Of a stretch of DNA of 64,000 nt, positions 1 to 13,016 are shown piece after piece. The notes beneath the pieces are model-generated. The model was not told the DNA's origin. It saw only the letters and a list, made by a program, of their open reading frames with translations, and did no database searches. The translations under genes and the position numbers were made by a program. Within the stretch, counting starts at the first letter, position 1. Every line of letters starts with the position of its first letter. This DNA comes from Gymnorhina tibicen (lineage: Eukaryota; Chordata; Aves; Passeriformes; Artamidae). The stretch is taken from assembly GCA_013399875.1 (NCBI GenBank), contig VXAZ01008120.1, positions 1,161,445 through 1,225,444 of the forward strand, written 5' to 3'.

Positions 1-1919
1 AGTGGGAAAAGAGGTGATCCAGTCCTGACAAGAAGTCTGTTGTGACTTAACTCTACTAAGCTCTTGATTTGTAGAAAAAGCCAGAGGGGAGCAAAATGAA
101 AAGAAGGAACACATTAAGCAAAGTTAGATGTAATTCTTATTTGGGAAAAGAAAGGGGGAGTAAAGATGAAAAAGATTTTTTCCCACAAATTGATTCTTCT
201 GCCTTCATGTACCTTTCTATGTGTTCATGTCACCCTTTTCAGATTTTATCTTCCACCTTCATTCCTCTGCCTTTCGCTAAATGTTGTGAAGCTCCCTGCC
301 TTTTTGAACTGTCATTAAAACAAGGTGTAAGGGACAGCACTGCAGATAAAGAGCAATGCGTGTCACCTGCTGAGCTGTGCTGCCACTGCCAACAAAAACG
401 CAAAACATCACACATTCAAAATTGGACAAACATCTGAGAATGTATAAGAGGGCCTTTTTGTTTCACCTAAACGCTTTTTTGTTTCACCTGTAGCAGAGAG
501 GATGCAGTTGGGACGGGACAAATGTGGTGTATATTGCTACTTTCAGAGAAAGGCTGACAAATGTGATGACTCCCAGGACAGGAACTTCAGCTGGAAGTTT
601 TTAGCTCCTGCAGCTGTGACTGTGTGAGGCAGAGCTGTTTGGTTTGTGTCTGGCAGATGGACTCGTTACCTGTGCCAAACAATCACCCCCCTGGAGGAGC
701 TTGTGTAAAGTATTTTGCATTAGCTGGATGTCTCCTGGACCACGTGTTTAAAGCTCCTACAGGCACTAACATTGGATACTAGTAAACCCATGGTACACTT
801 TGACTGTAAAGTTGATTAGATATTTCATATTGAACATAATTTTAGTGTTAAAATAGGGGTTTCTGCTAGATCCATTTTTTTCTTGCCTCTTGTAAGAAAA
901 ATTAAAATGAAAGCTGTAGCTGAGGGGATCCACAATGTTATTCCTCTCCCCAGCACCTGTGAGGGATGCTCTGCTCCCAGCCCTTGCTCTGTCCCTCCGC
1001 CATGTCCTCTGCTCCTTTCCCATTCACCCATGAGCATCTGCCTCTTGTCCCTCCACACACATACACCAACCATCACTTTGCCACTGAAGGAGCCAAGAGC
1101 AGGGACAATATGGGCTGAAAGGAGGAACTCTGTGGTGAGGGGGGAGAGAGCAAAGCGAATGTGATGAATTTAGGGAGCCTTACATCCAGGAGGAGAGTTA
1201 CTACTCAAGGGGATGATGTATGGTGGAGATGGGACTGTCATTCCGAAAGCTGTAACATCCACGAAGAGATTGATAGCAACACTTCCACATTTCCATATGA
1301 AATACTTCTTTTTTTTTTTCCATAAGCAAACAAAACAACTGTTATGGAGAATTTTCAGTCTGATTCTTGACAGAAACAGATGTTGCAATATTGGAATTTC
1401 CCACGGGAGAGATATTCCAGTGTTTGTTCCATTTTAAACAGGGCTAGAAAATAAAACTGAGTTGATACATGGTTTGTTTCTTCATAGCCATTGCAGAGGC
1501 AGGTGTTTGGAGGGTATGCTAGACAGATGTTGCACACTGCTGCAATGACTGTAAGACCAATTACCGTTGATCTGGGGTTTTTTAATCAGTTTTTAAATCT
1601 GCTCCTTGTTCGATGTCAAGAACAGTCAATTACATTGTGGTCCTGTCCCATTATATGCCAGAATAAGGTTTGCTTTGGCTAAACTGAAGTACTGGCTTCA
1701 ACATTTCCCCAAGATAACATCTTTTGTTTGGGAACTAATAAATGTGACCTGATTTGAAAAACAGCTTGCAACACTTTTGAGTATATGCCTCCCTGTCATC
1801 AACAAGCTTAACTACGGATAAGCAAAGGGGAGGAAAATGGCAGGAGCCAGGAAAACATTTGTAGATCATGCTCTCAGGGACTTTAAGTAGGAAGAAGGAC
1901 TCTTTTAAGCTTCTATGGC

Positions 1920-2009
1920 TTTTCTTGGACTCCCTTTGCTACCTTAAAAATTAGAAAGTCTCTGTTTTCTTGGACTCCCTTTGCTACCTTAAAAATTAGA
2001 AAGTTTCTG
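1920..2009. repeat. 45-bp tandem duplication
   Basis: Two adjacent 45-base copies (1920-1964 and 1965-2009), starting TTTTCTTGGACTCCCTTTGC, differ at one base near the end (AAGTCTCTG against AAGTTTCTG). The near-identity indicates a recent local duplication. It has no coding content. Confidence 0.95.
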
Positions 2010-3481
2010 GACTGAAATCACATAAAGAGGGTAGAAAATAGGTTTTAACCTCGTGCAGACATACATGGCTTCACTAACTGATGGGCGTGAAGCTCAGCAA
2101 GCATGTTAACCCAGCCTTAACTAGGGAGGTACAGGGACCAGCAAACTGTAAGGATCCAGGTCAAAATGGAAGCTGTTTAAGAACAATGAAATAAAAGCAT
2201 TTACTCTGAAAAATACACAATTGGCTAATTAAACTACAGCCGATACAATTATCTACCATGAAAGAGCCCAAATAGGGAAAAAGAGGAAAGGTGAACCAAA
2301 AAACAATATTACATTTTAGTGAGAAAAAACCCCACCTCCCCAAAAAACAAACAGCTAGAACCTCATACGCTTTCACTAGGCAGAGTTTGTATAGCACAAG
2401 GTCTTCACCTCACACCAACCTGGTGTCGTACAAAGGTGCAGTACTGCGCCCTGAAACGGGACTGCTGCGGTCCCTAAGGCTTTAGTCAATACTCTTCACA
2501 AGTGGGAATCCTGCTCCCAGTGTTTATTTCATCTTTCCCCTTGCTAAGAGTTCTTCACCTCATAGAAGTTGCTAGTGTCCCCAGAGAAAGAAAAAACAAT
2601 TTAAACTACTAGCCATACATATAGCCTTGCGTCCTCAGTGGGGGTCATCCCCCTAAGCAAATCATGAAAGAGACAGACGTACTTCTGCATTGTTTTTTTC
2701 TTCTATCAAAGAGATTGCAGCATTTCCAGTACCACTGAGAATGCAGGAGGTTTGTCTGACACCACCCAGAGAAGACAAGGGCTGTCCCTGCCCTCTCTTC
2801 AACCAGCAGCCTGTGACAGCAGCCAGCCTGAGCTCTATGAGGTCCTGGGCTGGAGGAGCCAGGTTCTGAAGGTGACTCCTGGAGGCTATTCCTTCTTCTG
2901 CCTGCTCAGGGGCTGCCACATCATTGACTGAAACAGTAACCAGAGGAGGCTGCAAGGACCAGGGGATGGAGGAGAGAAGCGAGGGTCTTCTTGGCTCCAT
3001 TGCCTGCTCAGCTTACAAGAACATTTGGCCCCCTTTCAGGGTTAGAAGGGAAGAGGCACAGAGAGACAGGACAGTTCCAAGAGAGTTTCTTTTCTCCTCC
3101 CCTCTCCCACTGCCCAGCCTTGGCAGCGCTGTTGAATTCCTCCCCATGGCACTTCCAGGCTGAGAAACTCCACACCTCAGCAGAGAGAAGAGCAGGCATC
3201 CAGCTAGTGACACATCCACGCCCCAGAGTAACCAAGCTGAAACTCTGCCTCTACACACCCAAATTAGCAAGATTCAAGTTCTTTTGGACACTGACAGCCG
3301 CCCCAAGCCTGCAGTTCAACGAGCGTGGAGGCTGTGCATCTTTCTCATTCTGCACCAGCCTTCTGGAGCAGAGGCGTCCCCCACGCTCCCAGCCCCAGCA
3401 GGGGGACTGATTCATCAAGCCTGACTCTCTGAGGCAATCTGCCAGACGACAGAGCTGCTGGTGGTGTGTCTTGATGCTGTC

Positions 3482-3508
3482 AGCTGCCCATATGTCTATT
3501 GGGCAGCT
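3482..3508. other. Perfect 9-bp inverted repeat
   Basis: AGCTGCCCA (3482-3490) and TGGGCAGCT (3500-3508) are exact reverse complements separated by nine bases. This is a potential small hairpin with no known role. Confidence 0.6.
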
Positions 3509-5167
3509 ACTGCCTGTGCTATCCCCACTCTGAGAAAAATTCAGAGCATGGTTTGGGATATCTACATAAGAGGCAATTCCACAATCTAAACCAATTAATT
3601 CAATGGATAATTTTAAAAAAAAGTCTTGGGTTGAGCAAATAGAACTTTTATTTGTTTTCTAGTCAAAATGAAGTAAATTACGAGATAATAAATATATTAC
3701 AAAGCTTAGACAAATTCAAAGTGATGCAAGAGGAAGGGGAGAGAGGACAGATGGGCAAATACAGCATGAATTCACACCTAGTGCTGGCTATCTCAAACTG
3801 TTCATCTCTGCAAATAAACTAATCTGTAAACCAGGAGCAGCTGAACAAAAGAGGCTTAGGGCATAGCCTTACCTTGCTGTTTCCAGGGACTTTTCAGCCA
3901 CCCTAAAGCATGTCGGTAGTCATGTAGTGGATAGACTCTTTCCCATCCAAGGATGCCAGATTAACATCTCTCTTTTTTGCCCAGGACAAGTGCCTCCATC
4001 TCTGCTGTTGTGGCACATATGTGATTTTGCTTCCGCTCTACAGTGCCCTCTGCCAAAGGCCAAAGCCTGTTTCCTTTCTGGACAGAGCCACTTTACTGGA
4101 TTCTTGTCAAATGTTCTAGGACCTAATATGATCATGCTGTGATGCTGAGAGATCAGTAGTGATGTGGCAATAGGGCAGATCAGCCTGCTGGCCGGGCTGC
4201 TTTTCTCTGCTATGAAAATCAGAACATTTCATGTTAAACATATGCAATTCTCAATGGCATTATCATTTCAAGGTTTCTTTAGATAAAAGTACTAGCCTGC
4301 TATCCTCAGATAGGGCTGGATTACCATTTTGCTTGGCTCTATTACAGATTATTATGGATTACTGGGTACATGTCTGTACTGTGCTCGTATTAGACTGCAA
4401 AACAAAACACGTTTGGGGGAAAAGGGTAGTATGACAATGAAATAACCCATATCTTCTTTTCAAAGACATCCATTACCTCATCTTTTCTTTCTTTACTACT
4501 GAAAATTTGAGCTACATTTCTCCTGTGCCCTTTTAAGAACAAAGAAAAGATAAATGACTTCCTTGTAGTACAAGCGTTCATTGAAAACCTACAAGTACAG
4601 CACTCAAAAAATTACACAGAGCATGAACCTGATTTCTGCCTCAAATTTTAAGTTCCTCAGCTTGTCTGAATCCTCTTCTTTCATCCTTCCCTAACAAAAG
4701 CATTAACACAAAGACTACTCACCATCAACATCCCAACTGAAGCCCCAGAACAGGTTTAAATGAGAAAGAAGTGTTGCATTCAGCATTTATCACCTGACAA
4801 GAGACTTTTGCTCTCTCTGAGTGCAAATGTTTTGCTCAGAAAATCTACCTTTTATTGCAAATCCAAAAATAACCAAACTTGTGAGGGCTAAAGATAATAA
4901 AGACTTTATAATATAATCTATTTAGTCCTGTGTATTCTTCTCTTTATTTTTTTTTATTTTTCCAGCACTGTGTCTTTTCCAGTTCTATATTTTTAAGTCA
5001 TTTCTCTAGGAAAACAAGCTGTATAATTGCTATTATGTGTTAGGGTTAACCAGTTCCATCATTGTACAAAAAAAGTACATTTTCTTCTGAAAACAGCCTG
5101 AACATACAAGCAGAAAACCTGGTGTGAAAGAGAAAGAGTATAATAGGAAATTCAGAGCAAGCAATTA

Positions 5168-5185
5168 GGTGGGTAGGTAGGTAAG
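5168..5185. repeat. Short (GGTA)n microsatellite
   Basis: A short run of GGTA/GGTG-type tetramers, too short to be more than a minor simple repeat. Confidence 0.6.
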
Positions 5186-6451
5186 TCTGCATCTATGCCA
5201 GTGAAATAAGACACTGTGTTCTGGCTGCGTTTGTAATTTTGACTTATTCTTGCCCTGCCATCTTCCTTGTTCTGTCTCATGTATTTGATAGATAAAATAG
5301 TCTTACATAACTAAATAAATATAATTGCTTGCACAACCCTCAAAACAATAGACTCACAGTCAGAGCTCAACTGTTCAGCACTGGAAAGACAAGGAGTAAT
5401 AGGAACCTGCTGCAGGAGGAGCAGGTGCCCTTCTCCAAGACCCTTCTACCAAGAATCTAAAACAACATCAGCTTGGAAACGGGTAAAAAAGGCCTTCCCA
5501 TGCCTTCAGACTGGAGCTGTATGGAGTGAGGTGTCAGAAATCTGGGGAGGTAGGAGCTGTCAAGGCACCCTCTTTCACCTGCCTACAGCCTGGAACCTGC
5601 ACGTGAGCAAGTGGGAGCTCAGTTAAGCAGAATGATCTCAAACTGGCAAGGCAAATTTTAGTAATATAGTGTTTTGGAGCACAATACACTTTTAAGCTTT
5701 TTTTATTTATAACTCTATTGCAAAACACCTGTGGATAAAGATAAATCATCCTCTCCTTCAAGCAGATATTTTTCATCCATTACTTTTACTGTTGGTTCAA
5801 CACACTTGAAGGAGATTTCTTAGTAGTCTGAATTGGTGGTGATCCAGTTGAAATGAAGGTTGAAGTGAGGGGAGGGAGGAAATTCTCAGCTACGGATTTA
5901 GAAAGACTAGGAGTAGTTGTCACACTCTGTGGTTACTGATACCTTTTCCATTCCTCCTAAAAGGACACAGATATCAGTAGGTGTGACCCAAAATGAGGAA
6001 AAGATGAGAGTGGATCTCTGACACCAGCTAGAATTCAATAGATGAGCAGTAGAGAGAAGAGGAGTATTGGGAACGTGCTGTAGGCACTAAAGTGAAAACT
6101 TGGAGATCAAGTGCATCTTGGGTGGTTAAATGTGCATTACATATACAAATTATGGATATTTTAAAGCTTTTCATTTAGAGATCAAATTGTTGACTCACCT
6201 AAAGCTAAATAAAAATCTTATTTCAACAGTTAATTTTGGCATCAGATGTATAATTTTTTATTGAGATAAAGGGTGGGGACAGATATTGGCACTTAGGTTC
6301 AGAGCATCTGAGAGAGGGGATGTGGCAGATGTTATGGGCAAGAACTAGCTCATCCTGAATTCCCCTCAAGTGAAAATTCTCAGCCTTTAATGAGCTGAAT
6401 TAATAATTGGTAGCAGAGATAAAACAGGAGTACTGCTGTCTTATGCTGAAC

Positions 6452-6570
6452 CACAGAATTACAGAATATTCTGAGTTGGAAGGGACCCACAAGGATCATC
6501 AAAGTCCAACTCCTGGCCATGCACGGGACTGCCCTAAGAGTGAAATCATGCTGGAGAGGATTGTCTAAAG
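6452..6570 (-). mobile_element. CR1 retrotransposon 3' fragment
   Basis: Reading rightwards, ACAGAATATTCTGAGTTGGA leads into AGGGACCCACAAGGATCATC and a CAACTCCTGGCCATGCAC block. This is the complement of the CR1 3' end, so the element is on the minus strand with its tail at the left. It is a short, 5'-truncated copy, inserted in the same orientation as LRFN2. Confidence 0.9.
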
Positions 6571-7268
6571 TAATTCTAATTTGCTTTCCACCTTGTGCAA
6601 CACTCCTAGATGTGGGGTGAGATGAGAATCAGGCTGTTTGCCTTCATATTCAGCTCCTGAGGCTGAGCTTGGGGGTAGAGCTGTAGCATACAACTTCTCC
6701 ACAGACCTCAGTAAGTGTTATTGGGCAGGAGTTAAACTCTGAAGGACATGAGAATGCCTCCAAGCCAGCAGCAGGTGCTGTCCTGCCCTGCTCTGCTGGG
6801 GCACTGCAGCATGGTGGGCAGCAGTGCAAGCACCCTCTCATGAGCCCTCTCATACATCTCACATGCTCATGTCAGGGGAAAAAGCTCCTGTAGGGATAAG
6901 GGGCCATTTAGTATTTTGCCTTTCTGTGTCAGTGATCAACCAAGAAAAAGGTCTGGGCAGCATCCACATGGTCTGCCTCTGCTCATCATGAACTGGACTT
7001 GCTCTGACCTACAGATTCCTCATCAGTTTCTCTACAAGCACCAAGTGGATGATAGTTTGTCTCAACAATCTAGGATGACTTTAGGGACATTACTGAGATG
7101 TACATCTATTTTCTTGCATATATGAAATTTTTACATATTTATTTCATATTTTATATTTCTATTTTCCACTTCATTTTCTGGTAATACATGTAATTTTTCT
7201 CATTTTCACTACATTTTCTTTTTTATTCTTTAAAGATTTCTCATGTTGCAATGGTGGGTGGGGTGGTG

Positions 7269-7320
7269 AAGAAAAAACCAAGCGCAAACAAAAAACAAGC
7301 AAAAAACAACCCCAAAAAAC
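7269..7320. repeat. A-rich low-complexity stretch
   Basis: Runs of A broken by single C and G (AAAAAACCAAGCGCAAACA style). It could be the remains of a retrogene tail, but no element body is recognisable next to it. Confidence 0.6.
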
Positions 7321-8539
7321 CCTGTCCCTGTACTTCCCCCAGCAAAAGAGAGAAAATAAAAATAAAAGACTAGATAAAAATATTTTCAGCAGACACAAAT
7401 AAAACCCCACAGTCCCAGAATACAGGCTTCTGTGAAGCAGCTTCTTCATTATGACTGATGCCTTTCAGCAAGCTTGCTCTTGCTGAGGGTACTCTAGAAG
7501 CCAATATACACCACTGCTGCAAACCACTCTCAAATGATCTGAAGTACCAAATGTCCGTGTCAAACTTCTCTCTGCACTGATTATGTAAATTTTGCTTCCC
7601 TTTAGGACTGTGACTTCATGTTTTTATTTTTATAAAGTGGCTCTCTCTACCTATCGAATACAAAATATTAATACATGGTGATTAATATCTTGATGCGATG
7701 TCCTTCCTCCCAGTTGTTGTTTTATCTAATGTTTAAATATGTAAATGCTTTGGCCCAATTAAGGTTTGTATCCTGCATACAGTGCAACTGGAATAGCTCA
7801 GCTCATATGTTGAGGCTGAGTAGGGCATTTTGCTCCAGGTATGACCCATGGAGGAAAGTCAGTGTCTAGTGAGGTTGGAGACAGGGATAACTGAAAATTG
7901 AGTAGAAGTGTGGCAGATAGTTATCTGCAAGTCTTCATTTGTCTGAACCCAGTGACCAATTCACAAGTAAGGACTGATAATCAGGTCTTTCAGAATAAAT
8001 GAATCCTCTGTCTTTTCCAAGTTGACCAGTACTCTGTATTTCTAGTTTTCGTCGCAGAGAAAATGACATAAACACACCTCGCTACAGCATCAGGCTGTTG
8101 AGAAAATTTGCCCTACCAGCAACAGGACAGGGCTTCCTCTGTTTTCAGTCTTTAGCTGGAAGATCTCTGCGATAGGCTTTCCTAGTAAGAAGCGTTAGAC
8201 AATGGCACCCTCTCTGATGCTCAGTGTGGCACTGCTGTTTGAGAGAACATCCTCACACAAATTAGATATTCCTGAAGTTTGCAGCACCTTAGTCATGAAG
8301 CACTTTTTTATTGACATGCACTTGACTAGAAGAGTGCATGGGTGTATTTATACCACCATGCTGTGGGAAATTCAAGCTCAGTTAATTACTTCCTCCCTAC
8401 GTTAAAGTATACATAAGTGCAAATGCTGAAGCTATTTTTTGCCCATGAAAAGGAACTGCACAATCACCTGATTGCTAAACTGGAGCCAATATTTAACTGA
8501 GAGGTGACAGGATAGTGGGGATCTCTGTTCAGCCACCCT

Positions 8540-8592
8540 GCAAAGCACTTGCAGTAAAAGGAGCTGTGTAAATATAAATCATTATTATATTG
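8540..8592 (+). repeat. Relic of an ancient interspersed repeat (3' end)
   Basis: CAAAGCACTTGCAG..AGGAGCTGTGTAAATATAAATCATTATTAT resembles the 'AAAGCGCTATATAAATG' plus ATT-rich tail of old vertebrate SINE/LINE (MIR/L2/L3-like) elements. The match is by eye and diverged; a RepeatMasker search would decide. Confidence 0.4.
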
Positions 8593-9254
8593 TTTAAGTA
8601 ATCAAATCCACGGCACCATTGTTTAAATAAACTGGAGATGTGGAGCCATTTATTCATATTTTAATGCTTAGACTGCCTGCTACATAAAATATATATTTAA
8701 AAATAAGCTTTCAGAAACACATAAAATACTTCTTTTTTCCCAGTGTTGAATTTATAAGTTAGGGAGACGATAGTGCTACAGTAATTCTTAATTTGTACAG
8801 CTGTTTTCATCACTTTTAGTATGAAATACCACAAAATAAAACAGACCTAAATCTCTCATAAATCTAATGGCAGTGTCGCACTTCAGATGCACATTTTTAA
8901 ATGGCTGCATCTTTGCTTTAATTCAAAACACAGCCAGAAGGCTCAGTATGACCTGGGAAGTTCTACAAAACACTTGCAGATTTATTCGCTTTTGAAAAAG
9001 TAGTGAATGTATATATTACACCAATGCCTGCTGGCCAAAACTGAGATTTGGTCTTCCATCATGTAGGGTGCTCTACGCATGAAAAAAACCACAATCTCTC
9101 TCCCCAGATGCCTTACTTGAATTCAAGTGTTGCAGTTATGTAATGCTCCATCTTAATCATTCATGACTATCCCTGTTGCTGCAGACCACACAATGACTTC
9201 AAAGCAAGTCCCCCTATTTATTTGTGGGCTCATGATTCCATAATATTTTCTAAT

Positions 9255-9328
9255 GTGTTTATCCCTGTGAAGCAAGGTGGTGCTGTCACCCAGGTTACAG
9301 ATGGGAAAATGAGGCTCAAAGATATTAT
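9255..9328 (-). repeat. MIR/L2-like ancient repeat relic
   Basis: GTTACAGATGGGAAAATGAG followed by GCTCAAAGA is close to the complement of the MIR/L2 core (in complement TTTACAGATGGGAAACTGAG, then GCACAGAGA). Only part of the element is left. The exact family is uncertain. Confidence 0.45.
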
Positions 9329-10599
9329 TTTCTAAATTTTCATATTTAATTTCAATTCCTTATTCAAAATTAATTAAGCTTACCAGTGCCTAAGTTGCAC
9401 TGATCATAAGTCTGATGCTTTTACACATCTACCACACTTTGGAGTCTAGACTGAAAGGAGTAGGTAAGATTTCTATGCCAGATGAGGTTTCCTAGTGTTC
9501 ACTCCTTTAACCCTAAGTCCAAGGACAGACATTGCTTTGTAGACCTTGGTCTTCTTCCATCCCTTTTTCTATTGGACATTGGTTACTCTTTCAGCATGTT
9601 TTTCCTTCAAATAAGGAGTGATTTTCTGTTCTGCAATTTGTAACAAACTCTGGTCTTGGCTAAAAGTGATGGTTACAATACACATTTACTGGCACTGGTG
9701 TTGGTATTACATAAAAGATGAAAGAATGGAAAGACTGCTGCATTAAAACCCAGAGTGCTGATCCAGGACCTACTCATTAGATCAGAATCAGAAACATGCA
9801 CCCTCGATGCATTGAAAGAGATAAAAATCTGCTATGAGCTTGAGCGAAGGCCCTGAGATAGAAAATACAAGGGAAGGTCAGATGGAAAAGCAGATGAACA
9901 GTGCTCCCTCCTGCTAATCCTCATTACAATGGCACTGGTATATTCAAAGCCAAACTTCAAATTCTGGTACCATTTCAGCTCAGAGCAACTAGGAGGCCCA
10001 GCAGACAACATTTGCCAGTACCTCCCAGACCATAAATTTTTATGGAGCCATTGCCCACCACTGTAGCTCCCTTTTGCACCATCCTGCCAGTGGAAGACAA
10101 CAGCTGGTATGGAAGAGGAATGGGACTGGTGTCCTGGGTAATGATCAAGAGAGATGTTGACATCAATGGGGAGGGGAGAACTTCTGCTTTCACTCTTTCA
10201 CAACGATTACAATGTTCATGAAAAATTCTTAGCAGAGAACGCAGCAGATGTCTTTTGTGCATACATTTCTTACTAGTGAAGCAGGATTCCTAAAAGCTGA
10301 ACACAGCTGATGTGTCTCAGTCCTGGAATACCGACTGTCTTAGCATATACTAAGTGCCCATCATTTTAGCAGCTAAGCAGGATCATGTCCCATTTAGCAC
10401 ATACACAGCATTTTATAGAGCAGAGCACTGTAGAAATCCTTTTCCCTTAGGTTTTTCTACACACTCATTTCAGTGATATGCATCTGACCAATTAAAGCAA
10501 AACAGCTTTAGTTAATTAACTCTAAGGGACTGAGTAGTTCCCTGACTGGAAGTTGTAAGAACTGGTTTTGATATTACGAGTACCATTGATTAACTCTCA

Positions 10600-10722
10600 G
10601 ACACTGGACAATCACTTCATCTTCCTATGCTTCATTTTTCCCTGGTGCAAAATGTAGAGAAATAAAATTTGTTTTCTTTAGTGAAGTGCTTTTGAGAGCT
10701 GTGAATGAAAAGAGCTATGTAT
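10600..10722 (+). repeat. MIR/L2/L3-like ancient repeat relic
   Basis: ACAATCACTTCATCTTCCTATGCTTCATTTTTCC, then AAAATGTAGAGAAATAA, then AGTGCTTTTGAGAGCTGTGA and AAAAGAGCTATG follow the order of an old vertebrate repeat: 'TCACTTAATCTTCC..CTCATTTTCC', 'AAAATGGG', then an 'AAGCGCTAT' end. Seeing several blocks in order makes this one of the better relics. Confidence 0.55.
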
Positions 10723-13010
10723 CATCAGTGAATCCTCAAAAAAGGCCTGATGAGAGATTTGTCAAAATAGCACTGTCCTCACTGAGCTTCTGAAAAACTG
10801 AGCCACAACCAAGAAAAGCAGCAAAGGGCCAAAACCTCACTGAGAGGTGGAAGTGGGGACATGACAAAAATTTAGGGGTTGCCTAACATCTTGACAGCCA
10901 CTTGTTCTTCCAGACCAGGCTGGCAAGATGGCCTCTTTCTTCATTTCTGCCTGTGACACCCAATTCTCACCCATCCAGCTCCTAGGCCTCATGTCAGTGC
11001 TTTTGTGTTGTTTGCTTTTTTTAACCCTGGTCATCCTCCTCCCTAGAAAATTGACACATCCAACCACTTCCAACGTCTGACAACCCCTGAAAACTTCTCT
11101 TTCTGGTTGCAGGGATATTCCTGTTCACTGGGCCAAATTCATTGTACAATGAACATATGACTTACACATCCTTCAGAGTGTTTTTCAGCCTTACACTGTG
11201 CTTAAGATCTTAATTACTGCTGAGTTTTTGCCAAAAGCATTGCCTTGGGAAAAAAACAGCACTAACATGTTTTCTTTCATTATATTCCTAATACTCTATC
11301 GTTATTTAGCTTTATCTTATTCTTTCATTCTACTTAATTCCACATAGTTGCAATTCCCAAAGCTAACACACTGGTTCCACTGTACATTGGAACCAGAGCA
11401 TAACAAATAATCTTCACTTTCTAATTCATTTGATTATTTCAAGATATTTTTATAATTGAGGAATGGAGGTGGACAGAACTGAATTTCCTCAGATTAATTC
11501 AGAATTTGAATAAATATCCTTTAAAAAAAGGGTTCTTTGGACTTGCGAGTCAATATTCTTGCTTTTGGCAATGAGTGAGTGAATTTGGATTAGCTAAATA
11601 GATCACTTTATTCTTTCTGTTCTACAGCTGATTCAGATAAAGGTATTGCTGACACAAAATTTTGTCCATGTCAACTAAACACTCTGTTCCGGAGAAGCTT
11701 TAAAACTACATTTCATTGCAGGAGAAGGGTGAAGGAAAAATGTCCCATGAATGTTTACTACCTCTCCTTTTGACTTCCTCGTGCTAAAGAAAACCACCCT
11801 GGGGTAAAGAGGAAAATAACAAGCCTGTTGTGGGATCTGGAGGCTGAGTACCATGACTTGATGAGTGCTTCAGCTCTCCCTGCAGGCAGCAGGAGAACAG
11901 AATAGCCAGCAGGTAATAGCACCAAACTTACCATGAAAATCAATGGCTTTGACTATATTTTTGCCACAGTTTATTCTCAAATTAGAGTCAAACCCCAAAT
12001 CCCTTTATATCTCTGTCTGATCCCATATTTCTCCATTGCTTCAGGATGCTTATAAAGCTGTAAGGGTTGATACGTTTGGTTCTACTTTTCCGTGAGATTC
12101 TGACTTCTGCTGGTAGATCATATACAACCAAAGAGATAATTCAGTTCAATGCAATCTTTGCAATAAAAAGGAAGGAAAGGTTGCTTTCTAGGGATTCATC
12201 ACTAGCATGGAGATAATATGTCAATCATTCTTCCAATACAGAAGGAAAAAACAATAGTACTGTTTTCCTATACTGTTCCTACACATTTTTAGTCCCTAAA
12301 ATTTATTGCTGTTCCACTGCAAGAGTGACTCCTGCTTCACACCATTAAAAGTCAGAGGAATGGTAGAATTGGAGGATCATAAGGAACATTCAGGGTTTGC
12401 TTTTGAAATTATATCTACCTCTTCTTGCATTTAATATTGTATAAAAAATTAAATGCTCCAAAGTTGTCAGCCATTATGGTTGTGTTAAACAGATGTTAGT
12501 GAAATAAGAAATGAGCTCTTTCATATAGGTGAAAAATGTCTTGTTAGCAACCCCAGATCTTGAATCACAGGATAATTAGAGCCTGTGTTATGGGTAGACA
12601 GCACAAACTTCCTCCCACGTTGCTTCTTCTCTAAGTAGTCTGTTTCAATCCCACCTACAGGAGGTGGAAAGGGAAATTTCTGACTTCTAGTCTTCAAGTT
12701 TTCCTTTCTTTGTTAAGCCCACTAAGGAGGCTACCAACTGCAGTACTAATTTTTTCCCAAATTGAAAATTTCACTGAAAACAGCTGTTGGAGAATAAGTA
12801 CTACAGAGATTTGTAATGTGTGCCTTGGACAGAAAAGCGGTGAACAGACCAACAGGCAAACTGACAGAGGGAAAGCAAATTTATCAGACACCACTAATGC
12901 TACTGGTTGCAGTGCCATCTCAGTTCAGAGTCAAATCAGTAAAAAGTCAAAAAGACTTTTTATGCTGATTTCCACTCCCTGCCATCATCAGCAGACCAAA
13001 CAACAACTGC

Positions 13011-13016
13011 ATTTAC
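13011..13016 (-). other. Splice donor after the LRFN2 coding exon
   Basis: On the minus strand the exon ends CTACAG and continues GTAAAT, a good donor. Reading through it meets an in-frame TAA at once (13015-13013), so splicing is needed to continue the protein. The donor splits an AG|N codon (phase 2) inside the FN3 domain, matching the LRFN2 exon boundary as I remember it from mammals. Confidence 0.85.

Larger units (their letters stand above)
1..13010 (-). other. LRFN2 intron downstream of the coding exon (partial)
   Basis: This is non-coding DNA 3' of the LRFN2 exon in the gene's direction. I found no reading frame resembling the next LRFN2 exon (second half of FN3, membrane helix, cytoplasmic tail), so this intron is longer than 13 kb. 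Short open frames here (for example 2991-3410) show no domain or family resemblance. The stretch holds a 45-bp duplication, one CR1 tail, A-rich low-complexity DNA and several old repeat relics, listed separately; otherwise I see nothing. Confidence 0.8.

Noticed and set aside
2991..3410. 139-codon plus-strand frame with overlapping frames on the other strand
   Set aside because: Low-complexity proline/serine-rich translation with no domain. Overlapping antisense frames of similar size show this is just a stop-poor, GC-richer patch.
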